64,000 nt of DNA, from contig NC_084678.1 in assembly GCF_028389875.1 (NCBI RefSeq), forward strand, positions 17,142,899-17,206,898, read 5' to 3'. Made by a program: the position numbers and the translations under genes. Of the stretch, positions 1 to 13,000 are shown one piece after another (the stretch's first letter is position 1; every line of letters begins with the position of its first letter). The DNA comes from Rhea pennata. Taxonomy: Eukaryota > Chordata > Aves > Rheiformes > Rheidae. The notes below the pieces were generated by a model. It made no database searches. It was not told the origin of the DNA and saw only the letters and a program-made list of their open reading frames with translations.

Positions 1-1889
1 AGCAGGGCTCTTTTCCCAATGTGAAGGAATGTGCAATAAGAAAGCACTGTGTCTGGGAAAAACCCATTTGTAATGCTGTGTTCTTTCATGCTCTGATTCT
101 GTGTTAAACTTGACTCAAGAACCTATGGAGAAAATTTGTTCCACTCTTCCTTATTTCAGACTGCCTTCCTGCATCTCTACGTTTGGTGGATTTGATCTGT
201 TCACTAGAGGCTACCTAGGCTTGCTCCTATATTACTGAAGCATAGTAACTAGCGTATGGCTTGAAATTCCACGTAGGACAAAAGCTGCAGGCAGTAACTC
301 CACTGGTTCTAAAGATGCTCGATAAAAGCTAGTAAGATATAAAGTCAGATGTTCATTGTTCCTCCCTGAAGCCATTGCACCCTGAATCTTAAGAATTTCA
401 CACTGGCCTTATTTCACAAATATTTTTGCAATTCCAAAATAAGCTTTTGTGGGAATCATTTTGTGGATTACTGAAGTGCAGTCATCTCAAAGGCTGTGTG
501 GAGGATTGCAGAAGGTGCAGACATCCTTAGGTTAAATACTTCAGCCATTAGCAGGTAGTTTAGCAAACTCATCCCGCTCCCTTTAGAACCAGTGGGACCC
601 ATTTTCATCAACTGATGTAAATAAAGAGTCCCTCCCTTGTTTTTTCTGCTGGTTGTTTCATCACATCTAATACAAATGAGGAGACTCGCCTCGAGGTTAG
701 TGGCTTAGTCCAATACTTGTGGGGGGGATTTGGCCATGTGTTTGTATTAGACCAAGAAACAGATCTCCCCAAAAGCCCTCCTGGAGAAAAAATTGTTTAC
801 TGCTGTTCCTTGGACGGTAAAGCCTAGAATGAAATGCTTTGTTCAGTCATTTTTGCATTGCAAGACAATACATTGATTTTTGTCTCTGAAGATGCATTTT
901 ATAATTTATGTTTAGAAAATGCTTCCCTAAACCCCACAAGAAGCAGTGACAGCCACTGATCTGGGTTGTTTGTGCTGTGTGCAGGTAATTGCAGAGAGTT
1001 GGTCATGTACCTGCAATAGTCAGGGCTAGCAGAAAGTGCAATTAATTGAACATTTTATAGACTGTTAATGATGACTGAATATTGTGTTATGGATATTGTG
1101 TTTCTGTCTTTATCATAGAATCATAGAAGTTAATACAGGAAAAAAGCTCAAAGTAGTCTGGTTTCATTTGCACACAGAGCTTTGAATTTACTTTTGAAAA
1201 GAATTTTATGTGAAAGCAAATATTCTTAAAATACTAAAACAAAACAAACCCCGCCAAAACAATAAAAAGATTTTTGTTGTAATTCCAGTAGGAGATCACT
1301 GGCAACACGGTTCACAGGCTTGTGTGATCATAGGCTCTACGCTTTTTGCAGTTCTGGGGACACACACGTGCATTCATCCAGCAAAATGACTTAAATTCCT
1401 CTGCGTTAGCTAGAGCTCGACCTTGAGTTAAGCAGGGACCTGCACACAGAGCAAACAGTGCTGCAGGCTCTGTCTGTGCTGCGACCAGTCTGTGATCGCA
1501 GAAATCGCCCTGCAACCTGCTCTGATTTGCAGTGAAATTACAGACGTACAGAACTAGGAAAAGTCTTTGGCTTCAGCTGGCAAAGGAAAAGCCCAAGGAA
1601 TGGTTTTGGAGGATTTGGACAGATCTGTGTAAGATGATCAATTTATTGCAATAAACTGTTTTTTAAATAGAAATGAAATGTTAAGTGTCATGAAGTGTAA
1701 TTTAAGGAACTTTAAATGTGGCAGGTTTTTATCTTTTGTATGTCTGTGACTTGCAGCAGACCTCAAACTGCATTTTGGATACAAATATTTTTACCTGCTT
1801 CTAGTGTTTGTAAGAATGAACCTCAACATTCCTTTTTGATATTTAAGCCATAATTGTAAAAATGATTTGAATTTATTTAAATAATAAAA
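1..1889. other. AT-rich non-coding flank
   Basis: No open frame here resembles a protein. The stretch is AT-rich and contains a plus-strand AATAAA at 620-625, which could be the poly(A) signal of a plus-strand gene lying mostly outside the window. That reading is weak because the hexamer is common in AT-rich DNA. A CR1 scrap lies at 1114-1172. Otherwise I see nothing in it. Confidence 0.5.
1114..1172 (-). mobile_element. CR1-type LINE 3' tail fragment, degraded
   Basis: The stretch opens with two copies of an ATCATAGA-type octamer, the reverse complement of the ATTCTATG tandem tail that ends avian CR1 LINEs. About 45 bases follow that align loosely with the CR1 3' untranslated consensus, with many substitutions. 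The element reads on the minus strand and is strongly 5' truncated. The sequence shows the octamers; assignment to CR1 rests on general knowledge of the family. It also supports an avian or other sauropsid source. Confidence 0.6.
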
Positions 1890-1895
1890 TTTATT
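1890..1895 (-). terminator. FNDC11: Candidate FNDC11 poly(A) signal
   Basis: TTTATT on the plus strand gives AATAAA on the minus strand, about 680 bases past the FNDC11 stop codon. A second copy lies at 1872-1877. The region is AT-rich, so chance occurrences are expected. This is the first pair of canonical hexamers I noted downstream of the gene, and the assignment is inference. Confidence 0.3.
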
Positions 1896-2571
1896 ACTAA
1901 AAGGTCTGCTTCTGTGACAGTGACTATTGTCTATGTGGGCACAACTGTGTTTGGACTGAACTAAATGGTAAAAGAGAAAATGAGCATTAACTGCAGTATG
2001 TGACGGAAAACATTGTCTTCCAGATATTGGTTTTGTGGACATATTGATAATTATAAAGCTTGTAGAGTGTACAGGGTGAGAGGAACCAGAGATGGAGTTA
2101 AGGTGGAGTGGCTGATTTCAGGAGCTTGGGATTCAGGTGATGTCCTCTGGAGGAAGGAGGTGGGCGAAATGACTTGGGGGGGGTATAAACAATCATTGCA
2201 AGAAGTCAGCATGGACCATCTTCTGGTGGTTGGGATGCACTGGATGACAGGGATGCTTTTTTTGCATCTGAGATGTTCTGATCGAGAAAACACGAACTGC
2301 CTGTTTGCTTCCAGCTGCTCCTGCCTGTGAGGGCTGGGCAGTGGGAAATGAGGGTCAAGTCCTGGTTGCTGCATAAGGATTGTTTTTTCCTACAAAACTT
2401 TGCAATAGGTTACTGTTAACCCAGAAAGGTTTGTGACAGGCACTTATAAAATTGCTGTTGAAAACAGAACAAGCTCAGTGTTATGCAAAATGCTTAAAAA
2501 TAAGGTTTTCCTTTAATTTTTCTCATTCAACTTTTTCAAATGGCTAAAATGAGAAAACCTTGTCTGTCACC

Positions 2572-3504
2572 TCACCCTTCTGGTTCACAAAGGCTGCTGT
2601 CCATGTCTTGGTCAGGGTTAGTTTCTGTTTTCAATGTGATGCTGTCATGCCATTGTTCATAGACAAGCGAGTAAGTCTCTGCTCGTCTAATTGTGAATTT
2701 GTATGCTCTGTCAGAGAGGAGGTTCTGGATTTCGCACGTGTTAGAGGTGACTGTCAGAATCCCAGAGTGACCCCTCTCCTTCTGATTCCCATGATCCAGT
2801 AACCTAAAACACAATTCATACTGTTCATGCTGTGACTGCTGACTTGTACTAAACCACTTAAGAGTGGCCCAGTCCTTGTACGCGACCGATTCTTTTCGAT
2901 CAAACACCACTGGCATCTTTGTACTGAGAACAAGCCTAATGTGGGGAAGTTTAGTAGCTCTAACATCTGGCACCAAACGGTGCTTGATGTAGAGCTTTCC
3001 CGGCACTAGTGTTGCAAGGAAACTGTCCATCAGCTCGGAGAGGTTTGACAGTCTCTGCTTAATCAAGTTCCACCTAGAGAGGAAAGCTATCATGTTGCAG
3101 GTCTCTAGGTAATAAACCAGCTCCTCCCGACCTCGTTCCAGCTGTTCTAACAGATCAGATAAAAGTAATAACTGGATTTTAGTCTGGGTGGTTCCCACCT
3201 TCTTCATCCTCTGGTATCTCCAGGGGTCAATTAGTTGGAACATGGTTGTGGGAAGCATCAGGTGGTTCTGGTCTCCTAGGGCCAAGTGCTTGGGCAGAAT
3301 CTCAATGTAAAAGGAACTCTTCTTCAGAAGCTCGATTCTCTTCCGGTGGCGTTTGAGGAGGTGGAGGCTCAGGTTGGTGCGCAGGAATGCCAGAACGATG
3401 CTTCTCCTTTCCAGGTACATCTTCCAGGCAGCATCATTGTGTCTCTCCTGGCTGCACACAGCACTCTCCAAACTGGTTTCAAATCCATTCAAATATACAT
3501 CCAT
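2572..3504 (-). CDS. FNDC11: Fibronectin type III domain-containing protein 11
   Basis: The whole coding sequence sits in one exon of 310 codons plus stop, close to the roughly 318 residues usual for the family. Recognisable family blocks include LLKRHRKR near residue 50, [11 protein letters not shown] and [16 protein letters not shown] in the first third, [11 protein letters not shown] in the middle, and [11 protein letters not shown] in the C-terminal fibronectin-III-like part. The frame stays open upstream through the polypyrimidine tract, so an initial Met at 3519 would be a GTG. The first ATG, at 3504 just inside the exon, is the better start. An acceptor, TGCAG or the following AACAG, lies at about 3515-3526, so at least one 5' untranslated exon lies upstream, perhaps ending at the donor-like CAAG/GTGAGC near 4060. 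Molecular function is unknown; mammalian orthologues are expressed mainly in testis and ciliated tissue. The gene name comes from family recognition and I am confident of it. Confidence 0.92.
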   Translation of the reverse strand: MDVYLNGFETSLESAVCSQERHNDAAWKMYLERRSIVLAFLRTNLSLHLLKRHRKRIELLKKSSFYIEILPKHLALGDQNHLMLPTTMFQLIDPWRYQRMKKVGTTQTKIQLLLLSDLLEQLERGREELVYYLETCNMIAFLSRWNLIKQRLSNLSELMDSFLATLVPGKLYIKHRLVPDVRATKLPHIRLVLSTKMPVVFDRKESVAYKDWATLKWFSTSQQSQHEQYELCFRLLDHGNQKERGHSGILTVTSNTCEIQNLLSDRAYKFTIRRAETYSLVYEQWHDSITLKTETNPDQDMDSSLCEPEG

Positions 3505-3517
3505 GATTTCAAAACTC

Positions 3518-3563
3518 ACTGTTGCTGCACAAAAAAAAAAAAAAAAAAAAAAAAAGCAACAGT
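3518..3563. repeat. A25 tract flanked by an 8-base inverted repeat at the FNDC11 acceptor
   Basis: Twenty-five consecutive A (3531-3555) supply the FNDC11 polypyrimidine tract on the minus strand. ACTGTTGC at 3518-3525 and GCAACAGT at 3556-3563 are perfect inverted copies on either side. In the pre-mRNA they could pair and place the acceptor AG inside a stem, with the U tract in the loop. Confidence 0.7.
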
Positions 3564-4859
3564 CATAAGTTTAAGAACCAAAGGAAGAGCAGCTGTGAAG
3601 GAGTATAATCGTGGCTATGCCTCTCTTCTCCTCTTAATTAGAACTTCACTTATAAATTTAAAGATGGAAAAGGACTGTCAGACTAGAAGTAGCCCTGGTT
3701 AATATAGGGATGTTCCTTTATAACTGCCTGAGTTTTAATCTTTTGTACAGTCTAGTTTTATATATTCCAAGCAGCTGGGCTCCTGCTACCTCCCTTGAGA
3801 GATTATACCCGTGTAATAGATTCAACCTCCGTTTAATAGATTCACTGTCGTGAATTGGTCTCTGATGTACGCTGCCAAAATTTCCCCCTATCTTATTGCC
3901 CTCACTTTCGTTATAATTAGATGCCTTTGTACTCCCGCAAGCAATTTCTCTCCACTCATCTACATCTCTGGAGATGTCTATTTTTCTCTCTTTGTAACCT
4001 GCCAGGCTGTTGAGGTTTGAGGCTCAGCTTCCAAGCCAGTTCCTACAGCTGCATGCTCACCTTGGTGGTTCGGCTTAGCCCTCTGCCCCCCCGGCGAGCT
4101 GGCACGCGGCAAGCGGCGCCCTGCGACGCGCTGACTGCAGCCTCATCCCAGCTTTCCGGACGAGCGCCGGCGTTTTTCCTTGCACCTCGGCTTTCAACAG
4201 CGGGTTGACAGTTGCAGCCTGGCAACGTTTTCTGTGATGCACTGCTTTCCCTTTCTTTGGTTTCAGTATATGTCATCACCTTGGGCCGGGATATCTGCTT
4301 GCTTTCTCGTGTCTGAGCTGCAGTGTCTGTGGCGCGTGCATCCTGCGCGGAAATCAGCTTAAATTCCTGTGACCTTGTTGCCAGCGATACCGTCTTAACG
4401 AGACCTCAGCGCAGCTTCGTGAGCCCAGTTTTCAAAAAAACTGCAGCTACTTGGTTTGAAAAGTGAAGAAATCCGCAATTCTGCAAGCGAACGTGCGCGA
4501 TCCCGGGCGCGCCGCAACGGTGCGACCTAGCCGCCACGCTCGGCCGCTTGCGTGCCTTGGGTGCTGCTAGCTAGCTGGCAATTTTTCTTAGCCTCGTTTT
4601 CTCCCAAGTGGCTGATGGAACTAATAATGCCTCCCCACGGCAGCCTCGGGAGTTTGCGAATCCTTCGGGTGTTTGGCCTACAGGAGCATTGCAGTTTACA
4701 CCAATTCACTCACAGCAAATTTGTTTTTTTCCCCCCGACAAGCAAGTTATTGACTTAAAAACAGCACGCATTTCCTTTCCACCCTCTTCCCGCAAATGTA
4801 GTGCAGAAAGCAAACAAAACACCCCAAAACGGGGGTCGCCACATGGCATTGGCCAAGGA

Positions 4860-5760
4860 AGGCGGCTGCGAGGGGCTGTGTGCTGCTTGCGGGGGGATGC
4901 GGCGTGCTCGCAGGCGGGCGCGGGAGGCCGCTGTGCTGCTTTTCCTTTATTTTCACGCCTGTCCCCCCCCCCTTTTATTTTTGTCTGTGCCAGAACGGGC
5001 TGCTTTGCCCTGACACCGCCAGGCCTGCAGCCTCGCGGGGCTGCTGCGGGGATGGAGGGGTGGAGGGAGGGTTGCGGGCTCTCCGTGCCTGGCGCTGAGA
5101 CCCTCCACCCTCGGTGCCGTCCCCGGGCCGAGGCCGGTCGTGGGGCCCGCGGGAGGCCGCGCAGGCTGCGGGAGGCTCCGGGAGGCCGTGCAGGCCGTGC
5201 CGGTTGCCATGGCGACGCGGTGCGCGGTGCGGGCCTGGCTGCGGCCTGCGCGCGCGCGCGGCTCCGGCTCCCGCCTCCCCTCTGCCGAGGGTCCCTCCGG
5301 CGGCCCGGGGCAGCGCGCACGCCCTCCTTCGCCGCCCGAACGCGGGCCCTCGCTCTCTGCGCCATGGGGGTCCATGGCTGTCGGGACACCGAGCACAGGA
5401 ATACCAGGGCGCCGGGGCCCCGCGCGGGCCGCTCCGACGCGCCTCACCCGCCCGGCGCAGAGCGAGGCGGCGCCTTCCGCACTGCCCAGCTCCGCGTCCC
5501 GAGAGGCGAATCGAGCCGCCTCCCCCGCGGGCTCGGCTAAAGCTTCGTGCTCGCTGCAGCGCCCGGTCCTCGACGGCGACCTGCAGGGACGCGGCCTCGA
5601 GCCGGGGACCTCTGCGCCCGCGGCAGAAACGGCCGGTTGTTGGCCGCGTCCGCACCGCGCGCTAGGACATGGCCCACCAGCACCTCACTGCTGCTCTGCT
5701 CGGGACCCGCTCTGAGCCCGGAGCGGGGAAGAGCTGGGGTAGCCACTGGCAGGCTTGACG
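4860..5760. promoter_or_regulatory. CpG island, probable FNDC11 promoter region
   Basis: CG dinucleotides are dense across about 900 bases, in contrast to both flanks. The open frames through it on both strands have biased composition and look like island artefacts rather than genes. It lies 1.4-2.2 kb upstream of the FNDC11 coding exon on the minus strand and holds an RFX X-box. I therefore infer that it is the FNDC11 promoter, though it could be bidirectional. The exact start site and 5' exon are not determined. Confidence 0.6.
5203..5216. promoter_or_regulatory. RFX X-box motif
   Basis: GTTGCCATGGCGAC differs at one base from the palindromic X-box GTTGCCATGGCAAC bound by RFX factors, which drive ciliary genes. 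It lies in the CpG island upstream of FNDC11. The match is seen directly; binding is inferred. Confidence 0.7.
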
Positions 5761-8700
5761 CTTGCTCTTTGCCACTTTCCAGGTGGTGGCGTTTCCCCCA
5801 GGAAAGCAGAGGTGATTCTGGAGTAGGAACAGGATCTACTGGGCTTTATGGCAAGCGGTGAGGTGGCCGAGCTATTCCCTTTTCAAGGGCAAAGCTTTGT
5901 GTTTCAGAGCTGAGGCCAGAAATACTCCAGTGCCTTATCTCTGCAGTGACACTGAGGCTGTGTCACAAGGTGTCTAGGAGTTTGTTAACTTAAACACATA
6001 ATCCTTATTAAAGAGATGTGCTGCAATGGGATATAAACTGTTCCATTAAGTGAAGCAAATACCCTTTTGGATAGGAAGGGATTTGCTCGTCTTGCTCTGC
6101 TGAGGGCCCTGACTGGCCGGTCAGCTCTGTTTTATTGCGGAGGGGAGACGGGCTCGTCTGGCTCACGGCAGCGTGCAGAATTCAATGGCCTGTGCTTTCA
6201 TCAGCAAACTGGACAGGTGTCCCGCATCTGAGGATGCTCTCATATGCTCTACGATTAAATCTTTGGGTCAGGGCTTAGCCTTAATGCTGTCTTCTCTGCT
6301 TAGCTGGTGCGTCTCTGCTAAGCTTTTTTAATTGAATGATAGTCAAGATCCACACCACCAGCCCTCTGCTTAAACATCAAGGGAGTAGGCAATCTGTCAT
6401 TTTAAGAAATCAATGCATCTTCTCAAGGCAGCCGGAGCTTACCATTTCATTTCACAGCTGCCAAGAGATTAACTATACAGTTGTCAGGTATGATTCTGTA
6501 ACAGACGTGGAAGATAACGTACGAGTGAAGGGAAGCTGATATCCTTGCCTGGGGAAGGGTCAGGGGAGAGCTCTATTCAGTAATAAGCACGCCAAGTTTC
6601 TGCAGGGGATGAATGTGCTGAGACACTCGTGTCAAAGATCCCAATCCTGGGATTTGGGCTGTGTTTGCTGGGAGTCAGACCTGGCCTTTCCTCCCAGGCT
6701 TGGTGGTCTGAGGACTTCAGGACCTAAGAAGAGCTGCATGGGGGTCCATCTAACCTTGCCCCCTGTTCCAGCTGTGGCCTGCACCAGATGCCCTGGGAAG
6801 AGCATAAAATGAGGCTGGCAGTTTGCAGTCATTTCCTTTGGCACCCTCCCATCCCACAGTGATTTCTGAACATGTGATGGTATCTTTGTATTTAACAGCT
6901 CTTGATGCATAGCATGTTTGTCTTTGAGCTGGAGAGGGCTGGGCTAGCTGGGGTGTTGCCGTGTCCTGGAACGGAGCTGGGAAAGACGAAGGTGTCAGGT
7001 GAAAGTATTGCACATCTGAGCTGAACCCAGTGGCTGACCTTTTTCCTGGCAAGCGTGAAGTCCTGGGCTTGTTAGGTTTCCCTCTTCGTTTTGGTGGGAT
7101 GGGGATGTCACCTGCACCTGTCTACAAGCACAACACAGTGCAAATCTGAAATCTGCTGGAGTTGTGCAGAGACTTCTGTGCCAAGGTAAAAATCACAAAT
7201 ACTATACTTCACCCAGATTTAATATGGAAAAATGGAACCCCTTCAGCTAACCCTATCCTAAATAGTTGGCCAAACTTCTGCCTGGCTTTTAGGAATATAA
7301 GCATAAACCTACCTCTGGTTTGCAGCTGTGATTTTACTGTTTTCAGTAGCCTTGCATCAGACACCAATTTAACCATAGGATTTTATAGTACTCTGCAAAT
7401 GTCTTTGAATTAATACAAATACAAATGTGTTCAAAGTAATCAAATACTATGTATTCCCCCCCCCACCAGCTAAGATACCTCTGTAGAGAGGCTGGCAGCT
7501 GCTGTCTGCTGCATTTGTCATTCTGCCCTGTCGTCTTGCCCACAGCAGCAAAATAAAGAACTTGTTAGTCCTGTCTTTGTGATCAAGATATAAGCAGCCA
7601 ATTGATTTTTCTCCTTCTTCTCATTAGTGAGCTCTGACACTTAATAAAACATATATTTCCACTCTCAGAGTAAGCAAAATACTCAGATAGTGCCTGTCAG
7701 AGAGACCTGGGAGTTAGGATTCATCTTTATGGAAAATCGATAGCTGAAACAGAAAAATTGGCAGAACCCAGATTAAAAGTCACTGGCAATTTCTGTCTTC
7801 ATATTTCATGTCTACTGCATTTATGAAATAGTAATTTGCTGCATAGGGAGAATGACAGACTTCATGATTTGTCTTCTACTCTTCATATGTGGGGTAACTA
7901 GGACTTCTTGGTGGATGTCAGGGAAGTGTCCTTCCTCTTGTCACACTTCCTCAGAAATAATTTTTAAGGGTGCTGGTGAGGAAACTGCTCTTCTGGGATG
8001 CACAAAGCCCCAGTTGGACCAGGGCAGGAAGGAGTTAATCGTGCATCCCAGAGACAGCAATTACCCCCAGCTTGTTACAGCTGCTGCTGGGATGGAGCCC
8101 TGCAACCCTGCGAAGGGGCAATGGGCTGTGCTGAAGTTTGGGGTGGTTGTTTACCTACAGCAAATTTTTGCACCTGGTAAAGATTGTGAACAAAAAAATC
8201 TCCCCTGGTCTGGACCAGTTGTGACTTGGGGCTCAGTTGTGGTATCTTCTTTGTGTGGGGCTGGTTGCTTGGGATTCCTTCAGGTAAGGGAAGCCTTGAC
8301 CTATTTGCTTGTGTTTCCTGCAGTACTGAGCATTGGGTGGCTGGACAGGCTGAGTGGTTCTCTGACACTGAAGGCCATCCTGGGGAAGACCGGCCCTCCT
8401 TTCTCCAGCAGTGATGTTGACCTGGGTGCTTGGGCACTTGTGCTGGGTGGAAGAGATGAGAGCTGGCCAAAACTGCAGGCTGCGGCAAAGGTTGGTTTAC
8501 AGCTGATCCAGCTTTGGAAGATGAAGCAGGGTCATAGAAGCTGAATTATCTTGCTGGAAGCCCATCAAAAGTCTGTTCTGATATCCTCATGCTGGCTGCA
8601 GTTTGCAAGACAGATGTCCTTGAGCATAAGTTCAAGGCAGGCTCTATCATGTCACCAGATCCCAAGAAATGGCTGTAAAAGTCTCAGAAGGCTTTGGGCT

Positions 8701-9549
8701 TGCTTAGGTGTAAGCCAAAGAGCGAAGTCTGGAAGTGGGAAACAGCCTGTGCGCTGCAGAGCGTGTGGGCATGCAGTGTCCTTGCAGGTCTGCGTCTCCT
8801 TGTCCCTGGTGGAAGGTGCCTGCTCTTTCCAAAGCACGAGGCACAAAAGCAGCTCTGAGGTTTGAGCATTCATCCCGCTGGGAACGAGATGACCAGGACG
8901 CTAATACCACTGGGCAGCGCTGGAGCCTGCTTTGAGTAATTTATCGCCGGCTGGGCTTGCTTGTTCTCTCTTCCATCTCCCGAGGCTGGCACGTTAATCT
9001 GCAGCGCCAACGTGCTGTATAAATCTGCCCAAAGCGTTCATTCCCACAGAGGCCTCCAAGCGACGGCAGAGCACTGCAAAGCCCCCAGGTCACCAGCCGT
9101 GCAGCAAGGGGGGGGGTGTATTTATGTGCTGTTCATTGAAGGTCCTGGCAATTTTTGGAACATTTGTCTGTTCCTTCTGAGGGCCCTCATCCGTATCAGG
9201 GCATTTCGGTGTTACAAGAAGGACCTGAAGCCCCCAGTAACATAACCACTGCTTGAGTTAGAAGAAGAGCGTAGAGCTGAACTGGGCTTTCAGCTTGGTG
9301 CCTCTCTGATTTCTGGAAGACTTCTGGGGCCCCAGAGCTGCGGCTGCCACGTGCAGTTGGGGTGCCTGGGGCTGGCGGGGGGCCGTGGGGCTGTGGCATG
9401 TGGGGCCTCAGGCCCCGTGGCCAGGCTGGGGAGGAGAAGTTGTGCCTGTGTTGCAGGCTGCTCCTGGGGGAAGCGCAGGTCTTGGCAGCGCTAAGTGGGG
9501 TTGGAGGTGGATGGGTTCTGGAGAACAAGATTCCCTTGCAAAACCTTTT

Positions 9550-9594
<45 letters not shown>

Positions 9595-10080
9595 AAACAA
9601 GCTTTTCATCCAAGAACTTTAAAGATCTCATCTCTGGCAGAGGAAATAAGGTCTTAATTTCCTCCCTTGCTGCTTGCCTCCCAGTGTGTCTCTTCACAAG
9701 TGCTCAATCCCCAGAGGAGAGCAGGCCATTAATTCTGCCAGGGAACGAACTGGAGACGAGAAGCATCTTTTGTTCACGGGGCTGAGATCGACCTGCCACG
9801 GGCTCGTGTGAAGTCAGTGCCTGTGAGAGCTGCAGCTGAGGGTGCTGGGCAGCGGCTGGCAGAGCATCGCTCGGGCACCCCCACCCCTTCGCAGACCTCC
9901 CTCTGCGCCTGACAGCACGCAAAAAACACGTTTATTTTTCTTGCTTGGCCGTGTTTCCCTTCTGAAGCCTTGCTTTGAACCAGAAAGCGCTTTGAGTGAT
10001 GTTTCTCTCCCCTCTCCATCCCTGCTGGTGGCCCTGGGGCCGCTTTGCGGGCTGGATGCCGGGTGGCCATGGCCATCCCT
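5761..10080. other. Intergenic sequence without a recognisable gene
   Basis: Base composition is mixed. The longest open frame is 230 codons on the plus strand (7852-8544). It starts with a hydrophobic stretch but shows no domain or repeat I recognise and no convincing splice context, so I do not call it a gene. A 38-base A run lies at 9554-9591. No RNA gene is evident. Confidence 0.5.
9554..9591 (+). repeat. A38 homopolymer
   Basis: There are thirty-eight consecutive A after a T-rich lead. It could be the tail of a retrocopy, but the 300 bases upstream are GC-rich and match nothing I recognise. I see no target-site duplication. Confidence 0.8.
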
Positions 10081-13000
10081 GCTGCTTTAGGGCTGCACCG
10101 CTCCAGGCGAGATGCTAGCGGCTGGAGGAAGGGCAGTGGGTCTGGGGGGGTGTTTAACAAGCTTGATGCCGCATCCTCGGTGCCGCCGGCGCGCTGCCCC
10201 GTCTCCCTCGCGGTGGGGCGCGTGGCCCCCGCCCGCGAGCGTGCACGGGCTCGTGCCCGCGCGTTTCCCTGTCGCCTGCTCCAGCACAAAGAGCCTGGGC
10301 TGAGTCATCTCCCGGCTAAATGGGAGCGCGTGGGCTTGCCGCAGCTTTCGCCTGTTCATCCTCTGCCTTCCTGGAGCGTGGCGCTGGGTAAAATAGAGTT
10401 ATTCATCAACGTGGAGAGGAGTGGAGATGAGTGTCCTGTACATGAAACGGGCCTTGCTCTCCTCCTACCTGCTGGATCAGCTCGTGCCTGGGGCCAGCGT
10501 GATGCAGCGAGGACGGCTTCAGCGGTTGCTGCTTGGGGAGCTCGAGGGAGAGAAAAGCTTAACGAAATACAGCCGTGCGCTTTGCGCGGAATGACTTAGT
10601 GCTCTAGCTGCAAAAAGCAACGTCGGAGCCTCTGCGAAGAGGGGGCTCTCGAAAACACTTGCGCTGGTCCAAGGCCGGGGGGAGTGAAGCCAGCGGCAGC
10701 ATCTCACCACTGCTCCCCGGTGCCAAATCCTGCCGCGGGGGGAGGCTGGCGCCTGCGGCGCCGGCCCCGGGGACGATGCCTCGGCCCGTGTCCTGGGCAG
10801 CTCCCGCGGGGTTTGCTGCCGGCACCGGTCCCGCCAGCGCCCTGCTGGGCTCTGCCTGCCTGGGCTGTCCCCGGCGCCCGTGTCCTCTCACGGTCCCCAA
10901 GCGGCACGCGGTGGGCAAGGCGGCTGCTGGCGGCCCCGCTCCCGAAGCCGAGGGGGAAGCCGGGGTGTTTTTGTCAGCTATCAAGTCGTTGAAGTGCCGC
11001 TGTGCAGTTTAGCAGCCCTCTTTGTGCACAGAACTGGAGGTCTCCAGAGAGCAAACGCGGGGTGAAACGTTTCTCCCAGCAACTGGCTGACACCAAACTC
11101 GCTCTGCTAATGATCTTAAAAGCTTCGCAGTTCTCCATGTGCTCCGCGGTCACCTGCGCTTACCGGCTTCTTGCAGGCGAGCAACCCCGCAGCGTGGCAG
11201 CACGCGGGGGAGCTGGCCCGCGCTCCCGTCCCCGGCGCCGCCGGCTTCGTCTCGGCCGCGTCTGCAGGGAGCCGCCGGCAGTGGCCCGCGTTTGGGGAGG
11301 GCGAGCGGGATGCATCCCCGAGCCATGGTGTTACGCAGCATCGCTGCAAGCAAAGGCCAGAGCTACGTCCGTGGCAAAGCCTTCGCTGACCGGTCCCTGG
11401 CGGGATGCGAGAAACCTGCGGCCAGGCCGGGCAGCGCGGCCTTTTCGAGCGACCATTCTTGGAAGGAAAACAGCACCAAGCGCGAGTGCCCGTGAAGGCG
11501 GCAGGGAGGATGGGATGGGTTCACCAAGCTCAACTCTTCCCTCCACTTCTGCCCCCCAAAAATGCTGAATGGAGGCGGGGGAAAGGCACGGTTCGCGTTT
11601 GGAGCCTGAGTTATGGCTCCAAGCGATAGTCTCTCAGGCATATTTATTTCCGTGGCATTTCTGGGGAGAAGTGAGGCAAGACGTTACCCCCAAGGACTGT
11701 CCGGAGCAGAGCCTGAGGAACCCTGAAACTGCCTGATCAGACAGAAGAGACGCCCTCGGGTGGGCTTTGAGACGAAGCTGGGCTTTGGGTGCAAGAGTGC
11801 CGAGCCCTGCAAGTTATTCTCCAGAGATTACTGCTGTTTTGAGCTAAAATCTGCCAAAAACAATGCTTCAGAAGCAAATGTTTGTGCCAAAACGATGGAG
11901 GTGAGAATAAGGCTCCGTCCTGGGCGCGGGTGGTCTGCAGGGCACCCCGGGCTGGGGGCTGGCGCTGCGCCCTGCGTCCTCGCGGGGCTGGGAAGCTGCC
12001 TGCAGGGACGACTCGAGCAGCCGCGTCTGCCCGTGTGCAGGCGGCAGGATCAGCGAGCACGGGAGCTGCCGGCAGAGCTGGAAATAAAAAGTTGCCGACT
12101 CCCTGTGCGCAAACGTACGTCTTAATTTGCAAACGCGGGTTGGTAACCGAGGCGCAGGCGGTGAGAACGCGGCAGCGGGCGGCTCTCGGGGCGCCTGGCG
12201 CGCGGCAGAACGAAGGGCAGGGAGGGGCAGGGCCGGGCGCGCGGGCAGGAGGGTGCGATCGCCCTCTGCAAATATTTGGCAGAATGCGGGGCGACGGTGA
12301 GGACGGGCCGTGCCGGAGGGCGAGAGCAGGGCGAGGACGAGAGCGGGGTGGGGATGGCTCAGGCTCTCCCTGCTGCTCCGGTGCCCGCTGGCCTCGACCC
12401 CGGCCCCTTCCCTGCTGCGGCGAGAGGTGCGGTGGAGCGGGCGGCCGCCACACCAGGGGCTCGGGACGCCCCTCGCCCGGCAGCCGCGGGCACCGCACGT
12501 GGATGGTGCCCTCGGCCCCGGGGTAGGCAGGGGAGCACCGGCCCCTTGCACGGAGGCGCCGCGGGGCCGGATGGATCTGTTCGAGGTCCCTGTCGGGAAC
12601 AATTAGGGAGCACAAAGGAGACGGGCGCCGTGGGGGGAGCGGGCGGGAGGACTCGCCGCCCGGCACGTCCGAGCCGGGGCCGTTACGCAAGGGCTGGCGC
12701 GCGGCGGCTGAGCCGCGTTGCCGCGGGCCCGCAGCGCCGGAGCCGGCCCCGGCTGCGGCTCTGCACCCCCCCGGGGAGCCCGGCGCTGGGCTGCCGCCTC
12801 TCCCTGCTCGCCCGACCCGCGGCAGGGTGGGAGAAAACGCTCGTGACCGTGAAGGCGGCTTCGCCAGCCGCCACCGCTGCCAGGACCTCGCACCGGCTGG
12901 GCGAGAGGCGGCTCGTCCCCTCTGCCCCCCCCCCTCGCCCCCGGGCTGCGGGAAAGGGGCGGCGGAGCAGCCCGGCAGCGTTTCGGGGGAGCAGTGTGCG

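Noticed and set aside
7852-8544. 230-codon plus-strand open frame with a hydrophobic start
   Set aside because: No recognised domain, no splice context and ordinary non-coding composition; it is long enough to note but not to call.
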